The notes under the pieces: generated by a model | The model's input: only the letters and a program-made list of their open reading frames with translations | Database searches by the model: none | What the model was told of the DNA's origin: nothing | Origin: JANWZL01 sp037445185 | GTDB taxonomy: Bacteria; Pseudomonadota; Gammaproteobacteria; Burkholderiales; Thiobacillaceae | Reading direction: 5' to 3' | Assembly: GCA_037445185.1 (NCBI GenBank) | Contig: JBBIKZ010000028.1 | Location: 1 to 23,167 of the forward strand | DNA: 23,167 bases | Made by a program: the position numbers and the translations under genes | Part shown: positions 5,874-14,374 of the stretch, one piece after another | How positions within the stretch are numbered: position 1 is the first letter of the stretch | Layout of the letters: the number at the start of each line of letters is the position of its first letter

Positions 5874-7532
5874 TCATCGGCCTATGGCCAGGAGTTCATC
5901 CAGCAGCGTACTGGCCACCTGCATGGCACGGGCGGCGGCCTGATAGGCCTGCTGGAAACGGATGAGATTCGCCGCCTCCTCATCCAGGTTGACACCGGAG
6001 AGGGCCTGCTGGTTTTCCAGGGCCTGGCGGGCGAGCGTGTCGTAGGCCGCGCGGCCGATGTCCGCCTCACTGGCCAGGTTGGCCGTGCGCCCGACGATCA
6101 TGCCATAGGCGGCGTTGAAGGTGGCTGTGCCCCCGGCTAGATAGGGCTGGGTCTGCAACTGCGCGAGCGCCAAGGCGTTGCTGCCGTCACCCGGCGCACC
6201 CGCGACGCTCGCCGCGGCGATGCGCCCGGGCTGTGCCAGGACATCGGTGTGGATGGCCAGACTGCCGGCACCGTCGGCCATGTGGTTGCGCAGGACGTAA
6301 TGATCGCCGGCAGCGATGCTGCCGGTCACACTGAAGCCGAACCCTTCCCCCAAGCTGACGGCAGTACTCAGTGCAGCCAGAGTGGGCTCAGCATAAACAA
6401 AGCCATCGCTGGATCGGGTCAGGGTGTAGTTGGTACCGTCATAGCTCAGGGTGTAGTCGTCCGTGCGCAGCAGCGCCGGATTGGTCAGGTTGGTAGTCAC
6501 GCTGGCCGTACCGGCGACAGCCGCGAAATTCCGTAGCGCAGGCTGGACGAAGAAGTTGAGACCGGTGGTGCTGCCGTCAAGGGCGAAGCCTGTGCTGTGC
6601 ACACCGTTGAAGGCCCGTGCAAGACCGATGGCGATGCGGCCGAGCTCCTGCATTGCCGGCAAAAGGACCTCCTTGCGCAGGGCGAGCAGCCCGCCTGCCC
6701 TGCCGCCCGTGATGCGCATCTCGTCCAAGGTCAGGGTCGCGCCACCTACGCTGAGGGTCAGCACCTTCAGGCTGCTGTCGGTCGGGTCCGTGGCCACGCC
6801 GAGGGGATTGGGCTGATTGCCGCTCAACAACGGCTGACCGCCGCCGAGGTAGAGGTTGTAGGAGCCGTCCCCCCCGCGCAGCACCGTCACGTCGATCAGT
6901 TTGTTGAGCTCCGCCGTGAGCTGTTCGCGCTGATCGATGAGGTCGTTGGGCGGATTGCCGCCCATGGCTTGTTGGAGCGCAATGCGGTCATTGAGGTCAG
7001 CGATGCGACGCAGATAGCCATTGGCCTGGTCGGCGATGCCGGCGAGCTCGCCGTTGATGTTCGCCGACATGGCCGCCAAGGTGGCGCCCAGGTTGTTCAT
7101 GCGGCCAACCAGGTTGCGTCCGGCGGCGAGCATGGCCTCGCGCGCCGCCATCGAGGTGGGGTCGTTGGCCACCTCCTGCACGGTGGCGAAAAAGCTCGAC
7201 AACGCGCTGGCGAGGCCGCTGTCCTTGTCGCCCAAGACTCGGTCGAGCTGCCCGGCATGGGCGGAATAGACCTCGTAGCGGGCCTGTTGTCCCTGGCTGC
7301 GCATCAATTCGTTGTCCAGGAACTGGCTGTAGAGGCGCGTGACGGTGGCGATGGCGACTCCGTTGCCGAGGAAGCCGGCCCCGCTGTAAGCGGGCGGGTT
7401 GGCGGCGAGCTGGACCCCTTGCCGGTGAAAGCCGGGGGTGTTGGCGTTGGCGATGTTGTGCTGGGTGGTGCGCACCGCCGCCAGGGCGGCGTTGAGCCCC
7501 GTGATGCCGATGCCGAGTATGCCTGACGCCAT
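5874..7532 (-). CDS. flgK: Flagellar hook-associated protein 1
   Basis: FlgK forms the first junction ring on the hook. The 552-residue product has the flagellar rod/hook N-terminal signature ILGIGITGLNAAL and NIANANTPG (26-34), a long variable middle, and the C-terminal helix GVNLDEEAANLIRFQQAYQA near 513-532 that carries the family motif. The start is fixed by AGGAG at 7539-7543, six bases upstream of the ATG. The 52-base gap to flgJ is the largest within the operon apart from small leaders and contains a sigma-28-type promoter (separate entry), so flgKL can be expressed as late genes while also being read from upstream. Confidence 0.96.
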   Translation of the reverse strand: MASGILGIGITGLNAALAAVRTTQHNIANANTPGFHRQGVQLAANPPAYSGAGFLGNGVAIATVTRLYSQFLDNELMRSQGQQARYEVYSAHAGQLDRVLGDKDSGLASALSSFFATVQEVANDPTSMAAREAMLAAGRNLVGRMNNLGATLAAMSANINGELAGIADQANGYLRRIADLNDRIALQQAMGGNPPNDLIDQREQLTAELNKLIDVTVLRGGDGSYNLYLGGGQPLLSGNQPNPLGVATDPTDSSLKVLTLSVGGATLTLDEMRITGGRAGGLLALRKEVLLPAMQELGRIAIGLARAFNGVHSTGFALDGSTTGLNFFVQPALRNFAAVAGTASVTTNLTNPALLRTDDYTLSYDGTNYTLTRSSDGFVYAEPTLAALSTAVSLGEGFGFSVTGSIAAGDHYVLRNHMADGAGSLAIHTDVLAQPGRIAAASVAGAPGDGSNALALAQLQTQPYLAGGTATFNAAYGMIVGRTANLASEADIGRAAYDTLARQALENQQALSGVNLDEEAANLIRFQQAYQAAARAMQVASTLLDELLAIGR

Positions 7533-7552
7533 AGCGTGCTCCTGATGCTGGG

Positions 7553-7579
7553 TTAACGGCCGCTCTCGGCGGAAATTGA
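7553..7579 (-). promoter_or_regulatory. Sigma-28 (FliA)-type promoter for flgKL
   Basis: On the minus strand the sequence reads TCAA (7579-7576), exactly 15 bases, then GCCGTTAA (7560-7553). The enteric FliA consensus is TAAA-N15-GCCGATAA, so 3 of 4 and 7 of 8 positions match with perfect spacing. Transcription would start near 7547, leaving a short leader that contains the flgK ribosome-binding site. An independent FliA promoter in front of flgKL is established in E. coli and Salmonella. Confidence 0.65.
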
Positions 7580-7584
7580 GCCGA

Positions 7585-8523
7585 TCATGTGTTCAGGCGT
7601 GTCACACTGGCGATCACCGCCCTGAGCTTGCCAGCATAGGCCGGGTCGGTGGCGTAACCGCCGGCGGTCAGCGCCTGGACAAAGCCATCGGCATCCGTGC
7701 CCGCCTGGATGGCCTTGCCGTAACGGTTGATGAGCAGGCTGGCATAATCGCCGAAGGCCTCAGTGTAGTCGCCATAGGCGCGGAAGCGCGCGGTCTGCTG
7801 CATGGGCAGACCGTGGCGGTATTCCGTGGTGTGTGCCTCCACGCTGGCCCCGGCCCAGCCGCTGCCGGCCTTGATGCCGAAGAGGTTGTGGCTGGGCCGC
7901 CCGTCCTGGGCACGGATCTCCCGCGCCCCCCAACCGGATTCGAGCGCGGCATGGGCGAGGATGAAATCGGCGGGCACCCCGGTGGCGCGCGCAGCCGCCT
8001 TGGCGTGGGGCCGCATGGCCTGGAGAAAAGCCTTGCGCGTGCCCGGATCAAGCGTGTCCTGGCGGGTGGCAGCGGGGCCGGCCGTGGCCTGGGACGCCGG
8101 CATGGTCGTTTTCGTGTCGCCTGCCGCGGCGACCGGCGCGACCTCGGGGCGCGGCGCGGTTCGCCCCGTGTCGAGGGGGGGCTCGCCGGTGGCAGCCTCG
8201 CCGGCGACCTGCCCCTTGAGCATCTGCTCGACCATCTTCTCGGCGAAGCCCAACCCCCTGCCCTGCACCATGCGCTGCACCCATTGCTGGTCCAGCAGCT
8301 CGCGATAGAGTTTGAGCGACTCGCTGGGCGCGGACGGATCGTCGGCCGCCTGCCACGAGGTCGCGCGCATCTCCTTGAGTAGGGTCTGCAGCAGCATGGC
8401 CTCGAACTGCCGCGCCGCCTGGCGCAGGGCCTCGGGGTCGTTGGCGGCGGCGCGCGCCTTGAGCGCCTCGAGGCCGCGCATGTCGGCAGCGAGGCGGTCG
8501 GCGTGGCCGGCCGAGGCCAACAT
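7585..8523 (-). CDS. flgJ: Rod-capping protein and peptidoglycan hydrolase
   Basis: FlgJ caps the growing rod in the periplasm and opens the peptidoglycan so the rod can pass. The 312-residue product has both domains: an N-terminal rod-cap domain (about 25-105, with ARQFEAMLLQTLLKEMR near 37-53), a Pro/Ala/Thr-rich linker (about 107-160), and a C-terminal glucosaminidase domain (about 165-312). The catalytic Glu195 lies in AALESGWG, followed by SHNLFGIK at 211-218 and RAYGDYTEAF near 248-257. The gene is therefore the bifunctional type usual in beta/gammaproteobacteria. Its ATG overlaps the flgI stop by one base (TGATG), indicating translational coupling. Confidence 0.95.
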   Translation of the reverse strand: MLASAGHADRLAADMRGLEALKARAAANDPEALRQAARQFEAMLLQTLLKEMRATSWQAADDPSAPSESLKLYRELLDQQWVQRMVQGRGLGFAEKMVEQMLKGQVAGEAATGEPPLDTGRTAPRPEVAPVAAAGDTKTTMPASQATAGPAATRQDTLDPGTRKAFLQAMRPHAKAAARATGVPADFILAHAALESGWGAREIRAQDGRPSHNLFGIKAGSGWAGASVEAHTTEYRHGLPMQQTARFRAYGDYTEAFGDYASLLINRYGKAIQAGTDADGFVQALTAGGYATDPAYAGKLRAVIASVTRLNT

Positions 8524-9659
8524 CAGATGATCTCCAGATCGGCCTGCAACGCGCCGGCCGCCTTCATCGCCTGCAGGATGGCGAGCAGGTCCTGAGGCGT
8601 CGCCCCCACGGCATTGAGCGCCTTGACCACGTCGGCGAGCGAGGCGGAGGCCGGCACCACCATCAGCTCACCCGCCTGGCTCTTGACCTGGACGTCGGCC
8701 CGCTCCGTCACCACGGTCTGGCCGCGCGACAGGGGCTCCGGCTGGCTCACCTGGGGCTCGGCGGTGACGGTCACCGACAGGTTGCCGTGGGCGATGGCGC
8801 ACTGCGCGAGGCGCACCTCCTGGTTCATGACGATGGACCCGGTGCGGGCGTTGAGGATCACCTTGGGTGTGGGCTGTCCGGGATTGAGACTCAGGTTCTC
8901 CAGCTGGGCCAGGAAGGCGATGCGTCGACCTGGATCGGCCGGGGCACGGACCTGGATGTGACGACCGTCCAGGGGCAGGGCCGTGCCGGGGCCGTAGGCG
9001 CGGTCCAGGGCTTCCGTGACGCGGCTGGCGGTGGTGAAGTCGGTCTCTTTCAGTTCCAGGTGGATGAAGTCGCCCTGCCCCACCCGGCCCGGCACCGCCC
9101 GCTCGACGATGCCGCCGCCCGGGATGCGGCCGGCGGCGAGGTGGTTGACCTGCTGGCTGGAGCCGCCGGCGGATGCGCCCGCCCCCGCCACCAGCAGGCT
9201 GCCCTGCGCCAGGGCGTAGGTCTGGCCGTCCGCTCCCTTGAGCGGCGTCATGAGCAGGGTGCCGCCGCGCAGGCTCTTGGCGTTGCCGAGGGAGGAGACG
9301 GTGACGTCGATCTGCTGCCCCGGCTTGGCAAAGGGCGGCAGGGTGGCGGTGACCATCACCGCCGCCACGTTCTTGAGCTGCAGACTGGTCCCCGGCGGCA
9401 GTTGCACGCCGAGCTGCCCGAGCATGGACACCAGGCTTTGCACCGTGAACGGGGTGGATGTGGTCTGGTCGCCCGTGCCATCGAGGCCGACCACCAGGCC
9501 GTAGCCCACCAACTGGTTGTTGCGTACCCCCTGGATGTCGGCGAGGTCCTTCAGGCGCTGGGCACCCCAGGTTACTGGCGTCAGGATACAGGTCACAGAC
9601 AACAGCGCTGCGGCCAGGATGCGAGTCGACCAGGATGTCTTCGAGCTGCCGGATGCCAT
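8523..9659 (-). CDS. flgI: Flagellar P-ring protein
   Basis: FlgI assembles the periplasmic P-ring around the rod, in the peptidoglycan layer. The 378-residue product begins with a Sec signal peptide (core ILAAALLSVTCILTPV, likely cleaved after WGA at about 31-33), followed at once by the highly conserved QRLKDLADIQGVRNNQLVGY. A later RADVQVKSQAGELMVV segment and the C-terminal ATPQDLLAILQAMKAAGAL are also family hallmarks. I chose the ATG at 9659 over a GTG at 9677 because GGAGG (9665-9669) sits five bases upstream of it. The start codon and ribosome-binding site lie in the loop of a long RNA stem (separate entry). It is followed by flgJ with a one-base overlap. Confidence 0.96.
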   Translation of the reverse strand: MASGSSKTSWSTRILAAALLSVTCILTPVTWGAQRLKDLADIQGVRNNQLVGYGLVVGLDGTGDQTTSTPFTVQSLVSMLGQLGVQLPPGTSLQLKNVAAVMVTATLPPFAKPGQQIDVTVSSLGNAKSLRGGTLLMTPLKGADGQTYALAQGSLLVAGAGASAGGSSQQVNHLAAGRIPGGGIVERAVPGRVGQGDFIHLELKETDFTTASRVTEALDRAYGPGTALPLDGRHIQVRAPADPGRRIAFLAQLENLSLNPGQPTPKVILNARTGSIVMNQEVRLAQCAIAHGNLSVTVTAEPQVSQPEPLSRGQTVVTERADVQVKSQAGELMVVPASASLADVVKALNAVGATPQDLLAILQAMKAAGALQADLEII

Positions 9660-9695
9660 ACCATCCTCCACTGTCACCTGTACCCTGTAACCTGA
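9581..9695 (-). promoter_or_regulatory. Long RNA stem-loop enclosing the flgI translation start
   Basis: In the minus-strand mRNA, bases 9695-9669 can pair with bases 9607-9581 in 25 of 27 positions, counting five G-U pairs, with two single mismatches. The loop of about 61 bases carries most of the flgI ribosome-binding site and the start codon; the 3' arm lies inside the signal-peptide codons. Both arms are built of a degenerate 7-base repeat: CAGGTTA-CAGGGTA-CAGGTGA-CAG on the minus strand (9694-9671) and CAGGATA-CAGGTCA-CAGACAA-CAG on the plus strand (9582-9605). The stem begins eight bases beyond the flgH stop codon. A role in setting FlgI output or mRNA processing is inference. Confidence 0.5.
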
Positions 9696-9702
9696 ACCCC
9701 GA

Positions 9703-10419
9703 TCAGAACGGCAGCACGGTCAGGAAGAAGCGCGCCAGCATGCTGGTGAGCTGGCTGCGCTCCAACCCCTGGCTGTTCTTGGACTCGATCTGCACGTTCG
9801 CCAATTGCGTGGAATTGACGGTGTTGCTGGCGGTGATGTGGACCGGGTTCACCACGCCGGCCAGCCGGATGTAGTCCGTGTCGTTGTTCAGCGCGATCTG
9901 CTTCTCGCCCGCCACGACCAGATTGCCGTTGGGCAGTACCTCCACCACGCTCACCGCGATGCTGCCGGTGATGGTGTTGCTGTTGCTGTCGCTATCCTTG
10001 AAGGCGTGGCTGGCCTCACTCGCTGGCGACCAGCTCGTCGCCCCGATCACATTGGGCGAGACCCCCAAGACCTTGGGCGTGGGCACGCTGATGTCGGCAG
10101 AGGCCTTGCGGCTGTCCGTGGTCTCCGATCGTCGACTGGCCGAGGTCCGCTCGACCAGGTTCACGGTCAAGGTATCGCCCACGCGGCGGGCACGACGGTC
10201 CTCGAACAGGTAGTTGGCCGTGTTGGCCTGAAAGATGGCGCCGTTGGTCTCCGCCACCGGCTGCACCGGCTGCGGACGCATGGCGAGCGGCTGTTTGATG
10301 GCCGTCTCCGGCACCGTGTGGCAGGCAGCGCTCAGGAGACAGAGGGCCGAGGACAGAACGAGCTGAAGGCAGCGCTGCGCATCGATCACGATGCGGTGCT
10401 CGCCATGGGTTCGTATCAT
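9703..10419 (-). CDS. flgH: Flagellar L-ring lipoprotein
   Basis: FlgH is an outer-membrane lipoprotein that forms the L-ring bushing. The 238-residue product has a long signal sequence ending in the lipobox LLSAAC with Cys33 as the predicted lipidated residue; the following His is compatible with outer-membrane sorting. Conserved features include GAIFQ and NYLFEDRRARRVGDTLTVNLVE in the first part, and GEKQIALNND followed by IRLAGVVNP further on. I chose the ATG at 10419, preceded by GAGGTGA; the open frame upstream of it overlaps flgG and lacks family character. It sits between flgG and flgI in the standard order. Confidence 0.95.
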   Translation of the reverse strand: MIRTHGEHRIVIDAQRCLQLVLSSALCLLSAACHTVPETAIKQPLAMRPQPVQPVAETNGAIFQANTANYLFEDRRARRVGDTLTVNLVERTSASRRSETTDSRKASADISVPTPKVLGVSPNVIGATSWSPASEASHAFKDSDSNSNTITGSIAVSVVEVLPNGNLVVAGEKQIALNNDTDYIRLAGVVNPVHITASNTVNSTQLANVQIESKNSQGLERSQLTSMLARFFLTVLPF

Positions 10420-10441
10420 TTCGATCACCTCGTTACCGTCC

Positions 10442-11224
10442 TCAGATCTGCGTGAGCCGCTGCAGCATCTGGTCCGAGGCCGTGATGGCGCGGGAATTGA
10501 GTTCGAAGGCCCGCTGCGCAACGATCATGTTGACCAGTTCTTCCGCCACGTTGACGTTGGAGGTCTCGATCATGCTCTGGTTGAGCACGCCCAGCCCGTT
10601 CAGTCCGGGCAGGTTGACCTGGGGGGCGCCGGAGGCGGCGGTCTCGGCGTAGAGGTTCTCGCCCAGGCTCTGCAGCCCGGTCGGGTTGATGAAGGAGGCG
10701 AGCTGCAACTGACCCACCACCGTCGGGGTGGCCACACCCGGCTGGGTGACGGACACCGTGCCGTCGCGGGCGATGGTCACCGTGAGGGCATCGGCCGGGA
10801 TGGTGATGTTGGGCTGGATGGCATAGCCGCTCGCCGTGACCAGGGTGCCCTGGCTGTCGAGCTGGAACGAACCGTCGCGCGTATAGGTCGTGCTGCCGTC
10901 CGGCATGAGGACTTGGAAAAAGCCGCGCCCGTTGATCGCCACGTCGAGCTGATTGCCGGTCTGCTGCAGGGCGCCCTGGGTGTGGATGCGCACGGTGGCC
11001 ACCGTGCGCACGCCCACCCCGAGCTGGAAACCGCTCGGCAACTGGGTCTGCTGCGAGGACTGGGCGCCGGGCTGGCGGATGACCTGGTAGAGCAGGTCCT
11101 CGAACACCGCGCGCGCCTTCTTGAAACCCGTGGTGCCGACGTTGGCCAGGTTGTTGGAGATGACGTCCAGCTGGGTCTGCTGGGCATCCAGTCCGGAGCG
11201 TGAGATGTGCAGGGAACGGAGCAT
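10442..11224 (-). CDS. flgG: Flagellar distal rod protein
   Basis: FlgG polymerises into the distal rod that crosses the peptidoglycan and outer membrane. The 260-residue product matches the family length exactly. It has the N-terminal SNNLANVGTTGFKKARAVF (from about residue 23) and the FlgG-typical SGFQLGVGVRT segment that distinguishes it from FlgE and FlgF. The central GNQLDVAINGRGFFQV is followed by the C-terminal SNVNVAEELVNMIVAQRAFE and a helix ending MLQRLTQI. It follows flgF by 16 bases and precedes flgH by 22 bases. Confidence 0.97.
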   Translation of the reverse strand: MLRSLHISRSGLDAQQTQLDVISNNLANVGTTGFKKARAVFEDLLYQVIRQPGAQSSQQTQLPSGFQLGVGVRTVATVRIHTQGALQQTGNQLDVAINGRGFFQVLMPDGSTTYTRDGSFQLDSQGTLVTASGYAIQPNITIPADALTVTIARDGTVSVTQPGVATPTVVGQLQLASFINPTGLQSLGENLYAETAASGAPQVNLPGLNGLGVLNQSMIETSNVNVAEELVNMIVAQRAFELNSRAITASDQMLQRLTQI

Positions 11225-11240
11225 GGTCTTTCCTCAGGTC

Positions 11241-11981
11241 TCAGGTACGGGCGATCAGCTTGTCGGCGGCACGGGCGTTGTCGTCGGCGCTGCGCAGCAA
11301 GCGCATCTGCAGCTCGAACTGGCGGGAGAGGCTGATCATGTTGACGAGGGCCTCGGCGGGATTGACGTTGCTCGTCTCCAGCGCCCCCACCGCCAGGGTC
11401 ACGTTCGCATCCGCCGGGGCCGGCTGACCGTCACGACGTCGGAACAGCCCGTCCTGTCCGCGCACCAGGCTGTCCTCCGGAGGGTTCACCAGACGGATGC
11501 GGCCGGCGATGGTGACCGCGTTACGGTTCTCGCCCACGGGGATCGATGACACCGTACCGTCGGCGGCGATGGCCACCTCCTGGTCCGGCGGCACGGCGAT
11601 CGGGCCGGCATCGCCCAGCACGATGCGGCCGTTGACGGTCTGCAGGACACCATTCGGCCCCACCTCCAGCTGCCCCATGCGCGTATAGGCCTCGCGCCCG
11701 TCCGGGCCCTGCACGGCGATCCAGCCCGGACCCCTGATGGCGACGTCCATGGGGCGGCCGGTCTGCTGGATGGCGCCGGTGGAAAAGTCGGTACGCGGCG
11801 TAGTCTCCACCACGAAGGCACGGGTCCTGGCCCCCTCCCCCACCACCGGCAGCGCCCGAAACACGCTCAGTTCTTGTTTGAAGCCATGGGTGGAGACGTT
11901 GGCCAGGTTGTGCGCCAGCGCCGCCTGCTGGCGGGTGACCTCGCGCGCGCCGGTCATGGCGATGTAGATGAGGCGGTCCAT
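11241..11981 (-). CDS. flgF: Flagellar proximal rod protein
   Basis: FlgF is a minor proximal-rod subunit. The 246-residue product begins MDRLIYIAMTGA, the FlgF-type start, followed by HNLANVSTHGFKQEL and the RAFVVETTPRTDFSTGAIQQ segment. The central PMDVAIRGPGWIAVQ and the C-terminal ETSNVNPAEALVNMISLSRQ complete the rod-family pattern. The length is typical (about 245-250 residues). Its position between flgE and flgG is standard. Confidence 0.96.
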   Translation of the reverse strand: MDRLIYIAMTGAREVTRQQAALAHNLANVSTHGFKQELSVFRALPVVGEGARTRAFVVETTPRTDFSTGAIQQTGRPMDVAIRGPGWIAVQGPDGREAYTRMGQLEVGPNGVLQTVNGRIVLGDAGPIAVPPDQEVAIAADGTVSSIPVGENRNAVTIAGRIRLVNPPEDSLVRGQDGLFRRRDGQPAPADANVTLAVGALETSNVNPAEALVNMISLSRQFELQMRLLRSADDNARAADKLIART

Positions 11982-12015
11982 CTCTGAGGGTCAGGAATGA
12001 GGCACTGAATCCGTA

Positions 12016-13257
12016 TTACCGCAGATTCACCAGCGTCTGCAGGATCTGGTCCTGGGCGCGGATTGTCTGGGCGTTGGCTTGGTAGAGCCGCTGTGCCACG
12101 ATCAGGTTGACCAGTTCCTGGGTGAGGTCGACGTTCGACTCCTCCACCGCCCCCGAGCGCAGGATGCCCAAATTGGGACTGCCCGGCGGCTGCGGGTTGA
12201 TGCGCTGTCCCGAGGCGGTGGTCTCTGCCCAGAGGTTGTTGCCCAGGGGCAGCAGCCCCTGCGGGTTGGGGAAGTTGGTGAGCACGATCTGGCCCAGGGT
12301 CTGGGTCTGGCCGTTGGTGTAACGACCCTGGATGGTCCCGTCCTCGTCGATGGCCAGCCCGGCCAGCTGGCCGGTGGTGTAGCCATTTTGGTTGACGGTG
12401 TATATGCCGAAGCTGGAGCCGAACTGGGTGCTGTCGGCAAAGCTCAGGCTGCTGACCGTGATGGGGTTCGCCCCCGAAGCCAGGGCGGCCGCCGGGATCG
12501 TGAGCGAGCTTGCCGTGGAAGCAGACAATTGGCCGTCAGCGGTGAAGGTGAGCGTGCCCAACGCTGCACCGCCGTTAACAGACGTGGTCGTGCCGGCGCT
12601 GTTGGTGACCGAGGCGTAGACATCCCACGTAATCGGGCTCGTTGCCGGCGCCACGGGCGCGGTCTTGCGGAAGTAGAAATTCAGGGAATGGGCGTTGCCC
12701 AGGCTGTCGTAGACCGTCATGGTGGTGGCATGGTTGTAGCCGGTCACCGGCGGACCGAAGGCGAAGGCGACCGACGGGATCGATTCCCTGGAGTCCAGAT
12801 TGACGGCGAGCGCGATCTCGCTGGTGGCCTGGGGATCGTTGTTGACGGTGGTAATCTGGATCGGGCCGAGCAGGCTGCCCGTCAGGCCGGTGAGTTTCTG
12901 CCCGGTGTTGTTGACGATGAAACCCTCGCGGTCGAGCTGGAACTGGCCGCTGCGGCTGTAGAGCGGGGAGCCGTTGTCGTCCAGCACGAAAAAACCGTTG
13001 CCGTTGATGGCGATGTCGAGCGGGTTGTTGGTGAGCGAGATGTTGCCCTGGGAGAATTGCTGGCTGATGGCCGCCACCTGGGTGCCGATGCCCGGCTGCA
13101 GCGCGCCGGTGCCGAAGAGCGAATTGGCGTAGACGTCGGCGAACTCCACCCGGCTCGCCTTGAAGCCCACCGTGGCGACGTTGGCGATGTTGTTGCCGAT
13201 GACGTCGAGGTTCTTAGACGCCCCGGACAGGCCGCTCAATCCTTGCTGAAAGCTCAT
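12016..13257 (-). CDS. flgE: Flagellar hook protein
   Basis: FlgE is the main subunit of the hook, the universal joint outside the cell. The 413-residue product has the conserved N terminus (MSFQQGLSGLSGASKNLDV, then GNNIANVATVGFKASRVEFA), the NPLDIAINGNGFFVLD segment, and a variable surface domain rich in Thr, Ser and Gly. The C-terminal region has QGLLPLGNNLWAETTASGQ followed by VDLTQELVNLIVAQRLYQAN. The length is in the usual range for a hook protein. It follows flgD by 13 bases. Confidence 0.97.
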   Translation of the reverse strand: MSFQQGLSGLSGASKNLDVIGNNIANVATVGFKASRVEFADVYANSLFGTGALQPGIGTQVAAISQQFSQGNISLTNNPLDIAINGNGFFVLDDNGSPLYSRSGQFQLDREGFIVNNTGQKLTGLTGSLLGPIQITTVNNDPQATSEIALAVNLDSRESIPSVAFAFGPPVTGYNHATTMTVYDSLGNAHSLNFYFRKTAPVAPATSPITWDVYASVTNSAGTTTSVNGGAALGTLTFTADGQLSASTASSLTIPAAALASGANPITVSSLSFADSTQFGSSFGIYTVNQNGYTTGQLAGLAIDEDGTIQGRYTNGQTQTLGQIVLTNFPNPQGLLPLGNNLWAETTASGQRINPQPPGSPNLGILRSGAVEESNVDLTQELVNLIVAQRLYQANAQTIRAQDQILQTLVNLR

Positions 13258-13270
13258 CTGTCCTCCTCCG

Positions 13271-13951
13271 TCAGAAAATCTGCCGCACCTGATCCAGGCT
13301 CAGCCTGCCACGGTGGGCGAGCTCGAGGCGCATCCCCGTGCCCTCGGTGATCACGCCGTAGACCTGGTCCAAGGTCAGGGCCGTGGCCTGGACCGCCCTG
13401 CCATCGCTCACAGCATCGATGGCGAAGCGATAGCTGCCCTCCAACGGCAGCGCCGCGCCGCTGTCATCCCTGCCATCCCAGACGAAACGGCTCAAACCCG
13501 CAGGCAGGCTGCCCAGGTCGAGCTTGCGCACCACCGCCCCGCCGGCATCCAGGATGCTGACCCTGACCGTGGTTGCAGCCTGGGCCAGGTCCATGCCGCC
13601 GATGGCCATGCCCTCTGCGGACAGACCGAGCCGATCGCCGGCGACGAGCACCTGGCGGCCGATCAGACCGGCCGCCTGCAGGGTCTGGCTCGCCCGGTAG
13701 CTGTCGAGCATGGCCTCAAGACCGGCATTGAGTTTGTTGATGCCCTCCACCGTCGACATCTGCGCCAACTGCATGGTGAGTTCGGCGTTTTGCATCGGGT
13801 TCATGGGGTCCTGGTTGCGTAGCTGGGTGACGAGCAGCTTGAGGAACCTGTCCTCCACTTCCCGCATCTGGCTGCGGCCCTGCACGCCGGCGGCGGCGTT
13901 GAGGGCGGCATAGAGGCTTGCATGGTCGTGGTGCACGGCGTTGACGGCCAT
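13271..13951 (-). CDS. flgD: Flagellar hook capping protein
   Basis: FlgD is the scaffold cap at the tip of the growing hook; it is exported and later replaced by FlgK. The 226-residue product has the defining N-terminal motif FLKLLVTQLRNQDPMNPM at about 36-53, followed by QLAQMSTVEGINKL. A C-terminal FlgD Ig-like/tudor-like region covers about 95-215 and includes SRFVWDGRDDSGAALPLEG. The length is typical. It lies nine bases behind flgC. Confidence 0.95.
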   Translation of the reverse strand: MAVNAVHHDHASLYAALNAAAGVQGRSQMREVEDRFLKLLVTQLRNQDPMNPMQNAELTMQLAQMSTVEGINKLNAGLEAMLDSYRASQTLQAAGLIGRQVLVAGDRLGLSAEGMAIGGMDLAQAATTVRVSILDAGGAVVRKLDLGSLPAGLSRFVWDGRDDSGAALPLEGSYRFAIDAVSDGRAVQATALTLDQVYGVITEGTGMRLELAHRGRLSLDQVRQIF

Positions 13952-13960
13952 CGCTCACTC

Positions 13961-14374
13961 CTAGGTTTGCAGTAGCGCCAGGGTGCGCTGCATGAGGTCC
14001 TTGGCCGTAGCCATCACCTCGGCATTGGTCTGGTAGGAACGGGAGGCGGAGATCATGTTCACCATCTCCTCCACCACGTCCACGTTGGGGTAGGCGACGT
14101 AGCCCTGGGCGTCGGCCAGCGGGTGCTTGGGGTCATACACCAGTCGCGGCGGCGCGGGATCTTCGATGACACGGGTCATGCGCACCCCCTGGGCCCAGGG
14201 CGCGCCAGGGGCGACCGGCACGGCCTGGAACACCACCTGCTTGGCCCGGTAACCCTCGCCGGTGGAGGCATGGGCGGAGTCGGCATTGGCCAGATTGCTG
14301 GCGACGGCATTGAGCCGCATGGACTGCGCGGTCAGGGCCGTGCCGGCGATGTGGAAGACATGGCTGATGGTCAT
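13961..14374 (-). CDS. flgC: Flagellar proximal rod protein
   Basis: FlgC is one of the proximal-rod subunits. The 137-residue product has the rod-family start (FHIAGTALTAQSMRLNAVAS, then NLANADSAHASTGEGYRAKQ), in which the inserted segment after NLANADS is typical of FlgC. The C-terminal YPNVDVVEEMVNMISASRSY leads into a helix ending DLMQRTLALLQT. The length agrees with the family (about 134-140). The ATG overlaps the flgB stop (TAATG), so translation is coupled. Confidence 0.96.
   Translation of the reverse strand: MTISHVFHIAGTALTAQSMRLNAVASNLANADSAHASTGEGYRAKQVVFQAVPVAPGAPWAQGVRMTRVIEDPAPPRLVYDPKHPLADAQGYVAYPNVDVVEEMVNMISASRSYQTNAEVMATAKDLMQRTLALLQT

Noticed and set aside
12079..13350. 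423-aa open frame on the plus strand
   Set aside because: It is exactly antisense to flgE, with low-complexity Gly/Val/Arg/Ala composition typical of high-GC shadow frames. flgE is certain.
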